Of a DNA stretch of 7,231 bases, positions 5,659 through 7,231 are shown one piece after another. Where the stretch lies: assembly GCA_028293225.1 (NCBI GenBank), contig JAQGPE010000045.1, positions 1 to 7,231 of the forward strand. Reading direction: 5' to 3'. Numbering within the stretch: position 1 is the stretch's first letter; every line of letters starts with the position of its first letter. This DNA comes from Akkermansiaceae bacterium (GTDB taxonomy: Bacteria > Verrucomicrobiota > Verrucomicrobiia > Verrucomicrobiales > Akkermansiaceae). The translations under genes and the position numbers were made by a program. A model generated the notes under the pieces. That model saw nothing but the letters and a program-made list of their open reading frames with translations. It searched no databases and was not told the origin of the DNA.

Positions 5659-7077
5659 ATGGAGATTCTCAATGACCAATCGCAAAGCGTCATCAAGTGC
5701 CGGAACAGCCAGGGGCTGGAGGTGCAGGCGAACCTGCTCCGCTTGACCCGGTATTCGGTCGTTTTCGAAGTCTACAACCCCTATAGCATTCTCCAGCTTT
5801 CCGAAGTTCTTTCGGATTTCCGGATCCTCGCGAACAAGCGGCTGATCTATCGCGGCAAGGCGGTTGTCAGCAATCTGCTCAATACCGGCCTGGTGCTGGT
5901 TTGCGAAGCGACGCTGGAAGACGGCTGGCAGGAGGTCGATTTTCTTTCCGGCGTCAGCGGCGAGTCCGATCTGGGCACCCAGTTCGCGTCCTTCATGGAC
6001 GACTGGAAGTCAGCGAACAAGGTCAACGACGCCTTCAAGATCTCCGTGGCTGACATGTCCAGCGCCCTGACCGGGGTGCAGCACTGGATGGGTGGCATCG
6101 ACGTGGGCATCCGCAGCACGGCGACCCGGCGTCGCGACGACCTGGAGCGGGAAATCTTCAGCGCCATCCAGCAGCGGGTGATCGAAGAGGTGATCCCGGC
6201 GATGGAGAGTTTCGAGGACGTCGCCAACCAGATCGGCGAGGAGGAGGTGCCGTCGCACAAGTCCTACATCCGCCGCGAGCTGCACCCGATCGTGCTCTGC
6301 TCGCCGTTCCTGTTCCGCACTTACACGAAGCCGCTCGGCTACGCCGGCGACTACGAGATGGTGAACATGATGCTGCGCGATCCCTACGAAGGGGCGTCTT
6401 CCTTTGCGAAAATCCTCAACTACGCGATGCTCAATACCGAGCCGGTCGTGGCCCACCGCAACCGCATCGACTATCTGGTCGACATGCTGGACCGTGAGGC
6501 GACCCGCCGGATCGGCCGCACCCGCGCCCGCGCCTTCAACCTGGGCTGCGGCCCCGCGGAGGAAGTACTACGTTTCCTGCAGGATCACGATTCCAGCGAT
6601 CTGATCGAGTTCGACCTGCTCGACTTCAACCCCGAGACGCTGGAATACACCCGCGAGCGCCTGGACAAGGTGCGCATGGGGATGACCCGCAACACGCAGC
6701 TGAAGTTCATCCCGCGTTCCGTGCACCAGATTCTGAAAGCCGCGGCCCAGCCGGGCGGCGATCCGGAGCTGGGCAACTACGACGTGGTCTACTGCGCCGG
6801 CCTGTTCGACTACCTGTCCCAGCGGGTCGGCAAGCGTCTGGTGGAGTTCTTCTGCTCGATCGCCAAACCGGGTGGTCTGGTGGTGGTCACCAATGTCGCC
6901 AACACCAACCCGCGCAAGGCGTGGATGGAATATCTGATGGAGTGGAACCTCATTTACCGGGGCAAGGAGGAGATGCTGGATCTGATCCCTGCCGGACTTC
7001 CGGTGAAACGGGTCGACGTGAAGGTCGACGCGACCGGGGTCAACCTGTTCCTGGAGATTGAATTGGCCGATGCCTGA
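5659..7077 (+). CDS. PhcB-family SAM-dependent methyltransferase with an N-terminal PilZ-like region
   Basis: A 472-residue cytoplasmic protein in three parts. Residues 1-95 are a small beta-rich domain (ANLLRLTRYSVVFEVYNP, GKAVVSNLLNTGLVLVCEA) that resembles a PilZ barrel, but the RxxxR and D/NxSxxG c-di-GMP motifs are missing or degraded. Residues about 100-270 are helical and contain FRTYTKPLGYAGDYEMVNMM (219-238), the hallmark of the family annotated as extracellular-factor (3-hydroxypalmitic acid methyl ester) biosynthesis protein. Residues about 285-470 are a class I methyltransferase fold: FNLGCGPAEE (293-302, SAM-binding motif I), FDLLDFNPETL with Asp322 at the ribose-binding position, YDVVYCAGLFDYL, and IAKPGGLVVVTNV. 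In Ralstonia, PhcB of this family makes a 3-hydroxy fatty acid methyl ester quorum signal. The substrate here is inferred, not shown. The start lacks a Shine-Dalgarno site and overlaps a TGA (TGATG). Its 3' end overlaps the next gene by 8 bases, implying an operon. Confidence 0.85.
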   Translation: MEILNDQSQSVIKCRNSQGLEVQANLLRLTRYSVVFEVYNPYSILQLSEVLSDFRILANKRLIYRGKAVVSNLLNTGLVLVCEATLEDGWQEVDFLSGVSGESDLGTQFASFMDDWKSANKVNDAFKISVADMSSALTGVQHWMGGIDVGIRSTATRRRDDLEREIFSAIQQRVIEEVIPAMESFEDVANQIGEEEVPSHKSYIRRELHPIVLCSPFLFRTYTKPLGYAGDYEMVNMMLRDPYEGASSFAKILNYAMLNTEPVVAHRNRIDYLVDMLDREATRRIGRTRARAFNLGCGPAEEVLRFLQDHDSSDLIEFDLLDFNPETLEYTRERLDKVRMGMTRNTQLKFIPRSVHQILKAAAQPGGDPELGNYDVVYCAGLFDYLSQRVGKRLVEFFCSIAKPGGLVVVTNVANTNPRKAWMEYLMEWNLIYRGKEEMLDLIPAGLPVKRVDVKVDATGVNLFLEIELADA

Positions 7078-7231
7078 CGCGCTTCCATTGCCATCCGCTC
7101 CTGCCGACATGGCCTCCCTCAGGGAGGCCTTCCGGCAGTATGAGCATGGGGTGGGGGTGGATAATGCGCGCCGGGCCGGCTCGCTGGCGGCCCTGTTCAT
7201 GCTGGCGGGCACGGCCCTGGACTGGGTGGTG
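7070..7231 (+). CDS. N-terminus of a membrane protein, possibly a PhcS-like sensor kinase (cut by the window edge)
   Basis: Fifty-four codons are visible from ATG 7070 with no stop before the edge. After a short Pro/Ala-rich start comes a polar helix (SLREAFRQYEHGVGVDNARR), then the beginning of a hydrophobic segment (LAALFMLAGTALDWVV) that reads as a first transmembrane helix after a positively charged cytoplasmic flank. This layout, directly downstream of and overlapping by 8 bases a PhcB-family gene, would fit a multi-pass membrane sensor kinase such as PhcS, or another membrane output protein; no catalytic domain lies inside the window, so the function is inferred from context only. GGAG at 7053-7056 is rather far (13 bases) from the ATG, so coupling to the upstream gene is likely. 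An in-frame ATG at 7109 is the alternative start. Confidence 0.68.
   Translation, partial: MPDALPLPSAPADMASLREAFRQYEHGVGVDNARRAGSLAALFMLAGTALDWVV

Noticed and set aside
6568..7212. Minus-strand open frame (214 codons) opposite the methyltransferase
   Set aside because: It covers the SAM-binding domain coding region on the other strand and shows no recognisable domain.

Overview
The window is about 7.2 kb of GC-rich bacterial chromosome with tightly packed genes, short gaps and no sign of mobile DNA, tRNA, rRNA or CRISPR. Gene style and content (RlmB-like SPOUT methyltransferase, SufT, RppH-like NUDIX enzyme, AsmA-like membrane protein, lineage-type small secreted proteins, few Shine-Dalgarno sites) fit a Gram-negative bacterium, perhaps of the Verrucomicrobiota. 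That placement is an impression from protein style, not a computed result.

Layout, left to right. A coiled-coil protein gene on the minus strand runs off the left edge (1-471). Divergent from it is a two-gene plus-strand unit: an rRNA 2'-O-methyltransferase of RlmB type without its usual N-terminal domain (605-1216), overlapping by ATGA a calcineurin-like metallophosphoesterase (1213-2025). sufT (2054-2599, minus) converges on this unit and diverges from a large single-pass AsmA-like protein (2676-4271, plus). A small secreted protein of unknown function (4291-4848, minus) converges on that gene and diverges from an rppH-like NUDIX hydrolase (4957-5421, plus).

The right end is the most interesting part. 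After rppH comes a 237-base leader rich in inverted repeats that ends in a strong intrinsic terminator (5586-5624), only 34 bases before the next gene. That gene (5659-7077) encodes a 472-residue protein with an N-terminal small beta-rich, PilZ-like region and a C-terminal SAM-dependent methyltransferase of the family annotated as extracellular-factor (3-hydroxypalmitate methyl ester) biosynthesis, the family of Ralstonia PhcB. It overlaps by 8 bases the start of a membrane protein cut by the right edge (7070-7231). The pair resembles the start of a phcB-phcS-type cell-cell signalling operon. The leader could be an attenuator, because a 10-bp alternative helix would break the terminator stem.

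The left genes are RNA, Fe-S and envelope housekeeping functions with little direct connection to each other. The right pair is a candidate signalling module.
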